From positions 557,087-621,086 of the forward strand of contig NZ_CP017881.1 of the NCBI RefSeq assembly GCF_002761295.1: 64,000 nt of DNA, read 5' to 3'. Position numbers and translations under genes: made by a program. Source of the stretch: Methanohalophilus portucalensis (lineage in GTDB: Archaea > Halobacteriota > Methanosarcinia > Methanosarcinales > Methanosarcinaceae). Every line of letters starts with the position of its first letter. Position 1 is the first letter of the stretch. Below the pieces are notes generated by a model. That model searched no databases and was not told where the DNA came from. It was given only the letters and a program-made list of their open reading frames with translations. Of this stretch, positions 47,096-56,266 are shown in pieces.

Positions 47096-48319
47096 TCAAA
47101 AAACATTACCATTAAATTCCCTGGCATCCTCACGTGCTGCATAACATATTTGTTCCCTTAGATCAGGTATTGCGGAGAGCACCCTTGTCCAGTCTGGCAA
47201 CAGCATATCATGGGGTTTATCAAGATATTCTTCCCCGGATTTCATGATAACCTTTGAGAACATATCCACATAAGTTTCCTCTTCATGGCGGTTAAAGTTT
47301 AGGCCATTGAAAAGGGCATCAGTATAATATTTCCTTATAAGGTCCTGCCCTCTTCTTTTATATTTCACCTGTACACTATGCAAGAGTGAATGGGATATGG
47401 GGGTGGTTGATGATTCTGTGATTATACGCAGGAATGTCGAGAAAATATCACCAGTCATCTTGCATAGGCCTTCCGTGCGGTCCTGGCCAAGTTTTTTATG
47501 TTTATGATCGTAAAATCCAAGATCTGTCTGGCATACTCTCTTGTATGTGGCATTGCGGTAGACTTCTGCAAGCAATCCGACTTCAAGTCCCCAGTCTGCC
47601 GGGATTCTTATATTGAGTGCAAGATCGCTTGTCATTGCAAATTCACCGGAGAGGGTGTAGCGGAAAGATCTGAAATAGTCCAGGATCTCTGAATCACATC
47701 GAAGTTCTTTGTGCAGGGTATCCATAAGGGGTTGGACAAAAAGACGATAAACACGTCCATGCATAGTTTTTTTGTCCAGGTTTACTCTTGCATAATAACC
47801 TTTGTTGAAAAAGAAATTCAGATCTCGACTGACTATAGGATAAAGAAGCTTTAAAGGAATGGAAGATGTGTAATTGACAATATCCGCATCATGCAGGGCA
47901 ATTGCATAAGAATTCAGGCTGGCAACACCTAGGCCCAGCCAGGCATCCATGCCCTTACCTCTGAAACCTGTAAGGTCAAGATCAATCTCCTTCATATCAT
48001 CTATGATCTTTTGAACCCTTTTGCCATTACACCATATGAGCATATGGTCGGTTTTTAACTGGCTGAAAAATTGTGCAGCTTTTGCGTATTGTTCGGGATT
48101 ATCAGCTGCCATCGGAATAATTATCTGTTTAACACAGTTGCATTTATTTAATTCCTCCACGATTTGCTGAAGAGGACGTTTTTCTACTTCCTCGTATAAT
48201 ATCGGTATGATCAAACAAGCAGGTCGCTTTTTTTCAAGTTGCTTGATTTTTTCTTCAAGTTTATTGACATCAATGCAAAAATCATGTATTGTAGTAATAT
48301 CCTCCTGATGAAAATCCAT
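47096..48319 (-). CDS. gpgS: Glucosyl-3-phosphoglycerate synthase (GT81)
   Basis: Transfers glucose from NDP-glucose to 3-phosphoglycerate, the first step to the compatible solute glucosylglycerate. 407 residues; the GT-A metal motif is HDADI, preceded by GFRGKGMDAWLGLG, and ADWGLEVGLLAEVYRN is typical of GpgS. The phosphatase GpgP that completes the pathway is not adjacent. Start supported by GGGGGTATTAA before ATG, with a TATA-like element about 40 nt upstream. Fits growth at elevated salinity. Confidence 0.9.
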   Translation of the reverse strand: MDFHQEDITTIHDFCIDVNKLEEKIKQLEKKRPACLIIPILYEEVEKRPLQQIVEELNKCNCVKQIIIPMAADNPEQYAKAAQFFSQLKTDHMLIWCNGKRVQKIIDDMKEIDLDLTGFRGKGMDAWLGLGVASLNSYAIALHDADIVNYTSSIPLKLLYPIVSRDLNFFFNKGYYARVNLDKKTMHGRVYRLFVQPLMDTLHKELRCDSEILDYFRSFRYTLSGEFAMTSDLALNIRIPADWGLEVGLLAEVYRNATYKRVCQTDLGFYDHKHKKLGQDRTEGLCKMTGDIFSTFLRIITESSTTPISHSLLHSVQVKYKRRGQDLIRKYYTDALFNGLNFNRHEEETYVDMFSKVIMKSGEEYLDKPHDMLLPDWTRVLSAIPDLREQICYAAREDAREFNGNVF

Positions 48320-48736
48320 TTAATACCCCCGTTTATGGATGATTTTTTGTACTATGAATATATTTTTGTCATCCTGATTCTCTCCCCCTATAAAGTCGAA
48401 TCAGTGATTAGATGTCTATTCATAATTCCATTTTTGCTCTATATAATGGAGCCAAAAAATTTATAGTTTTCTATTTGCCTAAAATCTCCTATAAGAAAGG
48501 TCCAGAATATAAATTTGCAAGTTATATCACGTCAGTATCTCAGAAAAGTATGATTAATAGACTGCAGTGGATATTTGTTTCTACAATGATTATGATTGTA
48601 AATTTTATACAGGTTGAACTTTCGTGATGTCTATTTTGAATGATTATATGTAATGGATAATAAGTATTTTATACTTCGAATAACCTTATATTTGTACTTA
48701 TACTTAATATCTGGCGTGGTCAGGAGCATACTATAA
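48320..48736. other. AT-rich intergenic region between gpgS and the TPR gene
   Basis: 417 bp. On the minus strand it holds the gpgS promoter (AAAATATATTC near 48355-48365). On the plus strand CTTATATTTG near 48685 and CAGGAG at 48720-48725 serve the TPR gene. The rest is A/T-rich; a 71-codon open frame at 48412 has no ribosome site and a composition like non-coding DNA. No RNA structure was recognised. Confidence 0.4.
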
Positions 48737-49363
48737 ATGGAAGGAATGGCGGCAGAAAAATGGTTTCAGCTTGGTTTTCATGCCGAATATCCTGAAGATA
48801 AGATTCGTTGCTACTCACGCGTTCTCGAAGTGGAAAAAGATTCTCTTATCTGGGATAACGAAGCGATTGCTCTTGTATGGACAAATAAAGGTATAGCTCA
48901 CAGTGATCTGACAGAATACCAGGAAGCTATTCATTGTTTTGATAATGCTCTTGAACTTAATGGTAATAATCCTGATATATGGTACAATAGAGGCATAGTC
49001 TATTCCTAGTTGAAATAGCCAGAAAAAGCGATTGAATGCTTTGACAAATCCACCAAGATTGATCCAGATTATGATAATGCATGGCTCAATAAAGGCATGA
49101 TGTTCTGTACTATGGAAAGATATGAAGAAGCCCTGATATGTTATGAACATATAAACATCAGGGAAACTGATTCTGCTGAAAAGAAAACAATTTTGTGGAA
49201 CTGTCGGGGCATATCACATTTCTTAAAAGGGACATATGATGAAGCGACACGATGTTTTTCTCATGTATTAAATCTTGATCCGGAATGTGAAGAAGCAAAA
49301 AATTACCTGAAAAAAGCCATATCCCTGCTTAATCAGCAAAAAAAACAAACATCCAATTACTAA
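48737..49363 (+). CDS. TPR-repeat protein with two in-frame TAG codons (possible pyrrolysine) or recent pseudogene
   Basis: The frame is open for 208 codons except for TAG at codons 91 and 94 (49007-49009 and 49016-49018). Before, across and after them the protein is a set of tetratricopeptide repeats. In the repeat beginning DIWYNRGIVYS the register Trp/Gly/Tyr/Ala/Phe/Pro is kept straight through both TAGs into PEKAIECFDKSTKIDPD; they occupy repeat positions 13 and 16, which are variable. TAG is used as a stop by only one other gene in the window, so readthrough as pyrrolysine is possible. If not read through, the product is a 90-residue fragment. Partner unknown. Confidence 0.6.
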
Positions 49364-49442
49364 GGACCCATTATTTGTGTTTAATTTTATATATGTGAAG
49401 TCCCAATATCTCTACGATCATACTACCAATTTATGAAGAGGG

Positions 49443-50030
49443 ATGGAAATACTTGGTAATTTAAAAAACTACATACGTCATTCTGTATTGCCATTTGCAT
49501 CCAGAATCCCCCTTTCTCCCGACACTATCACATATCTCGGGCTTTTTGTAAGTTTTCTGGCAGCTTTTGAGTTTTCAAAAGGCGATCTTTTATACGGTGC
49601 CCTTTTTTTAATTCTTGGAGGGGTACTTGATGTTTTGGACGGGGCCGTTGCACGTGCAAGTGGTACAACATCGGCTTTTGGAGGGGTACTTGATTCGGTT
49701 TGTGATCGTTATGCGGATGCTATTGTTTTTGCAGGTTTGATTTACGGTTTTGTAAACAACACAATTCAAGGGAGCGGATTTTTTATAGAAGGGTGGATCT
49801 GGTGTATCTTTGCAATGATTGGCTCATATCTAGTCAGTTACACACGCGCCCGTGCCGAAGCAGCAGGTGCATCCAAACTTGATATAGGGGTGGCAGAAAG
49901 ATCAGAAAGAATTATAATTCTGATAATCGGCGCACTTTCAGGTTTCCTCCTGCAGGCACTTGCACTTATTGCAATCCTGACCCACATTACTTTTATACAG
50001 CGGGTAATGGGGGCAAAACAGCGCCTATAG
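49443..50030 (+). CDS. CDP-alcohol phosphatidyltransferase (archaetidylinositol-phosphate-synthase-like)
   Basis: Membrane enzyme of 195 residues with six helices. The family motif D-x3-DG-xx-AR-x8-G-xxx-D-xxx-D is complete (DVLDGAVARASGTTSAFGGV then LDSVCDRYAD). Archaeal members make archaetidylinositol phosphate or related ether lipids. GAAGAGGG precedes the start. The gene ends in TAG, the only one of 73 complete genes here to do so; reading on would reach a TAA at 50094, through a stretch that also holds a TATA-like GATTATATAAC, so termination at TAG is more likely. Confidence 0.88.
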   Translation: MEILGNLKNYIRHSVLPFASRIPLSPDTITYLGLFVSFLAAFEFSKGDLLYGALFLILGGVLDVLDGAVARASGTTSAFGGVLDSVCDRYADAIVFAGLIYGFVNNTIQGSGFFIEGWIWCIFAMIGSYLVSYTRARAEAAGASKLDIGVAERSERIIILIIGALSGFLLQALALIAILTHITFIQRVMGAKQRL

Positions 50031-50097
50031 AAGAGATTATATAACACATCATTTATGTCTAGATTGAATTACTTTACAGTCACAGCTGAGGATTAAT

Positions 50098-50349
50098 ATG
50101 CTATATGAGGCAGAAGTCACCATCAATCTAAAGGCCGGTATGCTGGACCCTGAAGGAACTACTATCAAGCGTGCTCTGGGACACCTGGGTTATAATACAG
50201 AGAGTGTTAAAAGCACCAAAAGGTATGTCATTGAACTTAATGCAGAATCAGAAGAAAATGCCCGCGGACTTGTTGACCAAATGTGTCAGAAACTGATTGC
50301 AAACCCTATCATTCATGATTACTCGATTGACCTGAGGGAAATAGAATGA
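50098..50349 (+). CDS. purS: Phosphoribosylformylglycinamidine synthase subunit PurS
   Basis: 83-residue small subunit that bridges PurL and PurQ in purine synthesis. Sequence YEAEVTINLKAGMLDPEGTT is diagnostic. Overlaps purQ by 4 nt (ATGA). TATA-like GATTATATAAC about 55 nt upstream. Confidence 0.94.
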   Translation: MLYEAEVTINLKAGMLDPEGTTIKRALGHLGYNTESVKSTKRYVIELNAESEENARGLVDQMCQKLIANPIIHDYSIDLREIE

Positions 50350-51035
50350 CCGTTGCCATCATACAGTTCGGTGGAAGCAATTGCGATAATGATGTCCTGC
50401 ATGTCTTGCAGGATGTACTTGGAATTGATGCCGAACTTGTCTGGTATAAAGAGGAAAAACTCGATGACTATGAGGCTGCTGTAATCCCGGGTGGTTTTTC
50501 ATATGGTGACTATCTGAGATCAGGTGCTATTGCTTCAAGGACACCTATAATGGATGCTGTGAGAAAAATGGCCAACGATGGCAAGCCAGTGATGGGAATA
50601 TGCAATGGCTTCCAGATACTTACTGAATCAGGTTTACTGGATGGAGCCCTTACAACAAACAGTTATCCCAAGTTCAAATGTGAATGGTCATACTTGAAGG
50701 TAGAAAATACGAATACGCCTTTCACTTCAATGTATGAAAAAGGTCAGGTGATTCGTATTCCGATTGCCCATAAGGATGGAAAATACTATAATGATGATGC
50801 ATCCCTGCAGCAGCTGGAGGATGATAATCAGGTTGTATTTAGATATGTAGATGAAAGCGGCAATCCAAACGAAGCTGTCAATCCAAACGGCTCACGTAAT
50901 AACATTGCAGGCATCACAAATAAAACCGGCAATGTACTGGGTATGATGCCACATCCCGAAAGAGCATCAGAGAAAATTATAGGTTCTGATGATGGTCTTT
51001 TGATGTTTAAGTCGATGTTAATTGGTCAGAAATAA
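50346..51035 (+). CDS. purQ: Phosphoribosylformylglycinamidine synthase subunit PurQ (glutaminase)
   Basis: Class I glutaminase, 229 residues, supplying ammonia to PurL. Catalytic Cys86 in GICNGFQIL and His/Glu in MMPHPERA are present. It ends immediately before the convergent RNase HII gene. PurL must lie elsewhere. Confidence 0.95.
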   Translation: MTVAIIQFGGSNCDNDVLHVLQDVLGIDAELVWYKEEKLDDYEAAVIPGGFSYGDYLRSGAIASRTPIMDAVRKMANDGKPVMGICNGFQILTESGLLDGALTTNSYPKFKCEWSYLKVENTNTPFTSMYEKGQVIRIPIAHKDGKYYNDDASLQQLEDDNQVVFRYVDESGNPNEAVNPNGSRNNIAGITNKTGNVLGMMPHPERASEKIIGSDDGLLMFKSMLIGQK

Positions 51036-51683
51036 TCATTTGCTTACTTTTATTTTTGCAGCGGTCTTCCAGGAATGCCTGACAAAATCGGGCAAATTCC
51101 CATTTTTATCCATCCACTCCTGAAGGAATTTTTTGGTTTTGGGATCTGATGGATAACCGCTTCCAAAATCTTCATTGATAGATGTTTTGATATTTCCTAT
51201 AAGCTCGTCTCTTCTGACTTTTGCAATAATGGAGGCCGCAGATACTATTGGGTATATGTCATCGGCACGATGCTCGGAAACAATTTCCGGCTTTTTTTCT
51301 CCTTCATGCTTCTTTTCATATGCAGCAAGAAGTTTCTTGCCGAATCTTTCTGCGTTTACATCTGCAGCATCTACATATGCCATATCAGGTTTCAGGTTTT
51401 CGAGGACACTAGAAAATCCCCTTATCATGATATCATTCATGCTCATTATGTTGCGTAGCTCATCTATCTGGCATGCTTCTATTTCCTGTATAAATATCCC
51501 ATCTGCATATTTACGTATCTGACGGGCGAGATTTTCCCTTTTTTTGGGGGACAGTTTTTTTGAGTCTGCCACACCCAGATTCTTCAGGGCGTTTATGTTT
51601 GATTCATCCATAATAACACCGGCAACACACATTGGTCCGATTACCGGTCCTTTGCCAGCTTCATCAATTCCTGCAATTTTCAT
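51036..51683 (-). CDS. rnhB: Ribonuclease HII
   Basis: Cuts the RNA strand of RNA/DNA hybrids and single ribonucleotides. 215 residues; acidic active site in GIDEAGKGPVIGP, YVDAADVN and SAASIIAKVRRDE. The ATG used has GAGG 8 nt upstream; an ATG four codons earlier lacks a site. It follows the pilus-type platform gene by 14 nt. Confidence 0.94.
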   Translation of the reverse strand: MKIAGIDEAGKGPVIGPMCVAGVIMDESNINALKNLGVADSKKLSPKKRENLARQIRKYADGIFIQEIEACQIDELRNIMSMNDIMIRGFSSVLENLKPDMAYVDAADVNAERFGKKLLAAYEKKHEGEKKPEIVSEHRADDIYPIVSAASIIAKVRRDELIGNIKTSINEDFGSGYPSDPKTKKFLQEWMDKNGNLPDFVRHSWKTAAKIKVSK

Positions 51684-51697
51684 AGTTGTCCTCATCT

Positions 51698-53902
51698 TCA
51701 GATAAATAAGGTAAAGATAACGTAAGCAATTGTCATCATCACTATTGAATGTTTCAATCCGGCAAGGACTTTTCCTTCACCCATTGCTCCTGCCATCAGA
51801 CCGGAACTCAGTCCCTGTATCAGACAGGCATGTTTGAACAATCTCGTATACTCATCCAGGTTAAAACTTGAAAGGAAACTTCCCTGTGTTCCCGAAGCAG
51901 CCATTTTTGCACCCGCATCTGCCATTTCTGTCAGGAATGTAGTGGATATTACATATATCACACCTACAAAAACAAAAAAAGCAATGTAGATAATTACTAT
52001 ATAAATCATCATGCTCATTGAACGTTCCCGCTTCATATCCTGTTCAGATGATGCATCACGGGATGCTACGAGTAAAACCTGACCTATATCTCCACTGGAT
52101 TCATTGGCCTTGGTAATAAGGGTAAATGACCTTGCCACAACCTGGGTCCTCAGTCGATTTGCAAACCTGACAAGACTGTCATTTATGTTTACTCCCCAGG
52201 AAATATCCCTCCAGACCTTTTTTATTTCCTTACTGAGAGTATCAGTCTCCTTTCTTGACATAAGCTTTATTGAATCCTGTAATGTCATCCCGGTTTCGTT
52301 AGTACTGGCCAGTTTTTTCAACAGGTCAGGAATATTTTGTTCCAACTTCTTCTTGCGCCGATTTTTCTTTTCATAGAATATAGTCAGGGGAACAACTGTT
52401 GCAAAAAATCCAAATACAAGATAATCATCAATAAAATCAATTATCCCGGAGGGTAATCCTCCATCTTTCATATTGAGAAGGAGGGGAATTATTATTATGC
52501 ATGCACCAATCGGGCCCGTTATAACCAGTGTATATTCGGGCTTTTCAAGCATTGGCTTTAAAGGATTTCTTATATATTTCTTATATTGAAGGCCCTTTTT
52601 TGATTTGATAAAACTTTCAAAATATCCGCGTTTTTGTACTTTGTCTTCATTTTCTTCTATAACTTCCCCGTTTTCGTCATAAACCGGCTGGAGGTGTAGA
52701 GGTACTTCGGGGATTCCATGATCATATGTATCATTGGTCTTGAGTAACTTTGGTTCCCCTAGTTCGCCAGGTGTTATTATGCTGATCATAACAACAAACA
52801 TGAGGGAACCGATGGGGAGGACAGCATATATGATTGCATATACCATTGATTTTGAGCCGGAACCCATGATAATCATCATAACTCCCATTATTATTATAAA
52901 CAGTGGACCGGCCACAAATGCAGTTACATATGATTCAGAAAGCAATGCCAGTGTTTCCAGGAAACCTTTCTGGTCCACCATACTTTTCTGCAAGTATTGA
53001 TCTGATTTATCCTGAAAATATTTTGCGATGTCTCCCCCACTATCTATTATTGTAACAAGATTGTATATCAAATCCTGAAACCTGTCTGAAGGGGTAGTAC
53101 TGGATATATTTGTCAGTGCTGTTCTGATGTCGTGGCCGAAATATTCCATGTCCTTTACAATGGTATCGACTTCGACAGCCACTTCCCCATAGGTATCTTC
53201 TGCCTTTGCAAGGGATTTGAATACATCCAGGATATTCATCCCGCCCCTTGTTAATGCATACATAAAAGTTACTGCATAGGGGAGTTGTTGATCGATATTA
53301 TTTTTCCTCTCCCCTGCCTGGAATGCCGGATAAAACATGAAGAGAACATAAGTTATACCTCCCAGTATAAGTGTCAGGAAAATAACAATAAAAAAGCCTA
53401 TTATAATATCCCTGTAAGCCAGCAACCATGCAAACGATGAATTGACCTGGATGCCGGTTAGCTGATCGGGTAATCCTATGATCGTGAAAATAAGGTAAGC
53501 AAATAAAAGTCCCAGCAAAGCGCCGAAAATCCCTGCAACCACAGAATAAAATATCCCTGCTGATACATACATCTCATAAGACACAGGAATTCGTGCCTGT
53601 TTGAGCTGGAGCTGGAGGCTTGAATAACTGTTCCCTCTTTCCTTAACCCTCTCTCCCAGCAGGGCGAAAGGAATTTTTCTGGCAAGGTCAAAAAGAATTT
53701 GACCATAATCTTTCTCGGAGTTGCTTTTACCATTTAATTTGAAACGTGTTTTTAAATGTCTGGAAGAGTTTATTATTTTTTGTTTGAGCGATATTTTATT
53801 GGTTTGAGGTAGTTGGGATGCTTTTTTGACAGGATCCGTAGATTCATCGATTGCGTCGGGTTCAACTGTAGTTTCATTTTCTTCAGTTTGTGATCCATCC
53901 AA
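51698..53902 (-). CDS. Archaeal type II/IV pilus-like assembly platform protein (GspF/TadC/FlaJ family)
   Basis: 734 residues with two T2SF-type domains, each followed by groups of membrane helices; this double architecture is seen in archaeal pilus and archaellum platforms. It begins at TTG with GGTGG upstream, 17 nt after the ATPase gene, and starts with an acidic, probably disordered ~60 residues. It would anchor a pilin filament in the membrane. No prepilin or prepilin peptidase is nearby, so the filament's identity is unknown. Confidence 0.85.
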   Translation of the reverse strand: MDGSQTEENETTVEPDAIDESTDPVKKASQLPQTNKISLKQKIINSSRHLKTRFKLNGKSNSEKDYGQILFDLARKIPFALLGERVKERGNSYSSLQLQLKQARIPVSYEMYVSAGIFYSVVAGIFGALLGLLFAYLIFTIIGLPDQLTGIQVNSSFAWLLAYRDIIIGFFIVIFLTLILGGITYVLFMFYPAFQAGERKNNIDQQLPYAVTFMYALTRGGMNILDVFKSLAKAEDTYGEVAVEVDTIVKDMEYFGHDIRTALTNISSTTPSDRFQDLIYNLVTIIDSGGDIAKYFQDKSDQYLQKSMVDQKGFLETLALLSESYVTAFVAGPLFIIIMGVMMIIMGSGSKSMVYAIIYAVLPIGSLMFVVMISIITPGELGEPKLLKTNDTYDHGIPEVPLHLQPVYDENGEVIEENEDKVQKRGYFESFIKSKKGLQYKKYIRNPLKPMLEKPEYTLVITGPIGACIIIIPLLLNMKDGGLPSGIIDFIDDYLVFGFFATVVPLTIFYEKKNRRKKKLEQNIPDLLKKLASTNETGMTLQDSIKLMSRKETDTLSKEIKKVWRDISWGVNINDSLVRFANRLRTQVVARSFTLITKANESSGDIGQVLLVASRDASSEQDMKRERSMSMMIYIVIIYIAFFVFVGVIYVISTTFLTEMADAGAKMAASGTQGSFLSSFNLDEYTRLFKHACLIQGLSSGLMAGAMGEGKVLAGLKHSIVMMTIAYVIFTLFI

Positions 53903-53919
53903 GTATTATCCCACCATTT

Positions 53920-56073
53920 TCATTTATCCATTCCAAATCTGGCAAGGGTTTTTTCGGGTGTTGCCTGGTACTCTTTAATGATGGTAGCAATCTCTTTGAA
54001 ATCCCGGATTCCATTGTACAACATATATTCAAGTATATTCTGCCGGGTTTGCAGTTCTCGATTAATATCTCCTTCATTCCAGCCCCTTTGTAGCTTTATG
54101 TCATTCAATGCTTTGGATTTACCCGTATGCCTGAAGGAATCAGTCGATGAATCCCACGTAAATATGTCGTTGGTTCGAATATTGCGCGTATTTGGATCTA
54201 TATCGGTGATCTCCACAAGTTTCAGGTTCCTCCTGACACGTTTGCCTGCTGAAAATGTCTGTGCCTGAATACTCATTATGTCAAGAGCCTGGATCATATT
54301 TCTGGGTACACTTATAGGAGGATTTTCCAGCCTGTGAATTGCCGATGATACAGAATCAGCATGCATGGTAGAAAATGTGGTGTGGCCTGTAGACATCGCC
54401 TGGAACAACGTTAGTGCTTCTTTGCCCCTGACCTCACCTACCAGCAGGTACTCCGGTCTTTGCCTCAAAGCCGCCTTCAGCAGGTCATACATGTCAACAG
54501 CTCCTCTTTCGTCTGCTGTAAATGAGTCCCTGGTAACTCCTGGTATCCAATTAATATGCGGTAATTTAAGCTCTCTTGTATCCTCAAGGGAAATGATTTT
54601 TGCCTTTTCAGGAATGAAGAGGGAGACTGCATTCAATGATGAAGTCTTACCTGAAGCCGTACCTCCTGCATATATCAGACTCTTATTATTTTCAATACAC
54701 AACCACAGATATGTCATTCCTGCCGAAGAAAAGGTACCCCACTCAAGAAGGTCAATTGGTGTAATAGGAGTTTCACTGAATTTACGAATTGTGAAGGTAC
54801 TGCCGTGAGTGGTTACAGTTGTACCCAGAGTCATCTGGATACGGGACCCATCTGGCATTGTGGCATCTATCATTGGCTCGGCTACGGATATATGTTTACC
54901 ACTTTTTTGAGCAAGCTGGATTATAAAAGAATTGAGTTCATCTTCTTCAAAGTAGATATTGGTGGAAATATTGCTGTATTTTTTGTGATAGAGAAAAACA
55001 GGCTTATCGTGTCCGTTACCTGATATATCTTCTATTCCATCGTCATACATCAGTGGATCAATTTTTCCCAGCCTGACAAAATCCCTTTTTACATAGTAAA
55101 TGATTTTTCCCAACATCAGGGGGGTAAATTTTATAGCATAATCCTTAAGGATGATCAGTATCTTGTCTTCCAGTATCTTTTCTTTATTTGCCAGTCTGTC
55201 AATATTTTCCACGAGTAAAACATCACGCAAACGATCTTTAATCTCTGTCAGGAAGATTTCTTCAAATTCATCTAATTTTGGTTCAACTATCTGGTACAGA
55301 TAATCATTGAGGAGTTCATTATAAAGAATGACGACAAAACAAAATGGCTCATCAAGCCAATATCTCTCAATTTCTTCATAATTTGCTATCCCTTCAAAAT
55401 ATGTAATGGGACCATGGATAGCAGGGTCATACTGTTCGATTGGTTCTATTTCTCTTTCAAGGAGATTACGTATTTTCTGGACGAAATTAATATTTTTGAA
55501 ACTTTTTTTTATTTTAGTTTGTGAATCAGCCTCTTCGCCTGATTCTTTATTTCCCTCCTCCGGTTCATCCTCCAGTAAATTTTCCGTGTCATCATTTACA
55601 GTAGGATCTTGAGATAAGGAAGTCTTCACCATTGCGCTGTTATTTAGGTCTTCAGAGTCATCTGTTTCAGTTGTTTTTTCCTGTAATTCTCTTATATTTT
55701 TTTCAGTATTATCGCTTTCTGGAGGGGGAGAAAATATATTTGGTAAATCCTCTTTAGAATTGGAAGTATTTGATTCTCCATCGGATAGTTTTCTTTGTTC
55801 TTCATTATTCTCGTTTGCAGATGGATTTTCTCTACGTATGGTTTTTTCACCTTTGGAAGGTGTGAAAATAATTTCATCCTTTTTTTCTTTAACAATCAAG
55901 GTGTCTTTTTGAGAAGATTTTTCTTTTTTACGGAAGGAGCCGGGTTTGAAAAGTTTTGGTTCTATCACTCCCGATTCTTCTTGCTTGCCAGTGGATGAGT
56001 TTTTATTGTTCTTTGAAAGTTCTCCCTTGCTTGAATAATCCATTCCCCTTTTTACGGAATCTTCATCACTCAT
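53920..56073 (-). CDS. Type II/IV secretion-type ATPase (GspE/TadA/FlaI family)
   Basis: 717-residue hexameric ATPase that drives pilus assembly. Residues ~1-190 are highly charged and rich in Ser, Asn, Lys and Glu with repeats of NNxS type and are likely disordered. The conserved C-terminal domain has Walker A GGTASGKT (470-477), the Asp box SLEDTREL near 495 and His box STGHTTFSTMHADS. CGGTGACAAA precedes the ATG. It pairs with the platform protein. Confidence 0.9.
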   Translation of the reverse strand: MSDEDSVKRGMDYSSKGELSKNNKNSSTGKQEESGVIEPKLFKPGSFRKKEKSSQKDTLIVKEKKDEIIFTPSKGEKTIRRENPSANENNEEQRKLSDGESNTSNSKEDLPNIFSPPPESDNTEKNIRELQEKTTETDDSEDLNNSAMVKTSLSQDPTVNDDTENLLEDEPEEGNKESGEEADSQTKIKKSFKNINFVQKIRNLLEREIEPIEQYDPAIHGPITYFEGIANYEEIERYWLDEPFCFVVILYNELLNDYLYQIVEPKLDEFEEIFLTEIKDRLRDVLLVENIDRLANKEKILEDKILIILKDYAIKFTPLMLGKIIYYVKRDFVRLGKIDPLMYDDGIEDISGNGHDKPVFLYHKKYSNISTNIYFEEDELNSFIIQLAQKSGKHISVAEPMIDATMPDGSRIQMTLGTTVTTHGSTFTIRKFSETPITPIDLLEWGTFSSAGMTYLWLCIENNKSLIYAGGTASGKTSSLNAVSLFIPEKAKIISLEDTRELKLPHINWIPGVTRDSFTADERGAVDMYDLLKAALRQRPEYLLVGEVRGKEALTLFQAMSTGHTTFSTMHADSVSSAIHRLENPPISVPRNMIQALDIMSIQAQTFSAGKRVRRNLKLVEITDIDPNTRNIRTNDIFTWDSSTDSFRHTGKSKALNDIKLQRGWNEGDINRELQTRQNILEYMLYNGIRDFKEIATIIKEYQATPEKTLARFGMDK

Positions 56074-56266
56074 TTTGTCACCGGAAATTAATTATTATTT
56101 ATGGGTATTATGGGCCTAAATGCAGCGTACATATATATCAGTAATAATATTATAATCATTATTATAGTTATGGATAATATTCTCCTTATGTCTATCCATG
56201 AAAAACATTAAATCTTAGATACCCATTACTTTCCAAGCATACAGACCAACTTTACGGAAGATCCCC

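Noticed and set aside
48412..48627. 71-codon frame in the gap between gpgS and the TPR gene
   Set aside because: No ribosome site, A/T-driven composition and no recognisable family.
48737..49363. Reading the TPR locus as two separate small genes (90 and 88 codons)
   Set aside because: Both pieces are in the same frame with the TPR register unbroken across the TAG codons, and the second piece has no ribosome site before its first Met.
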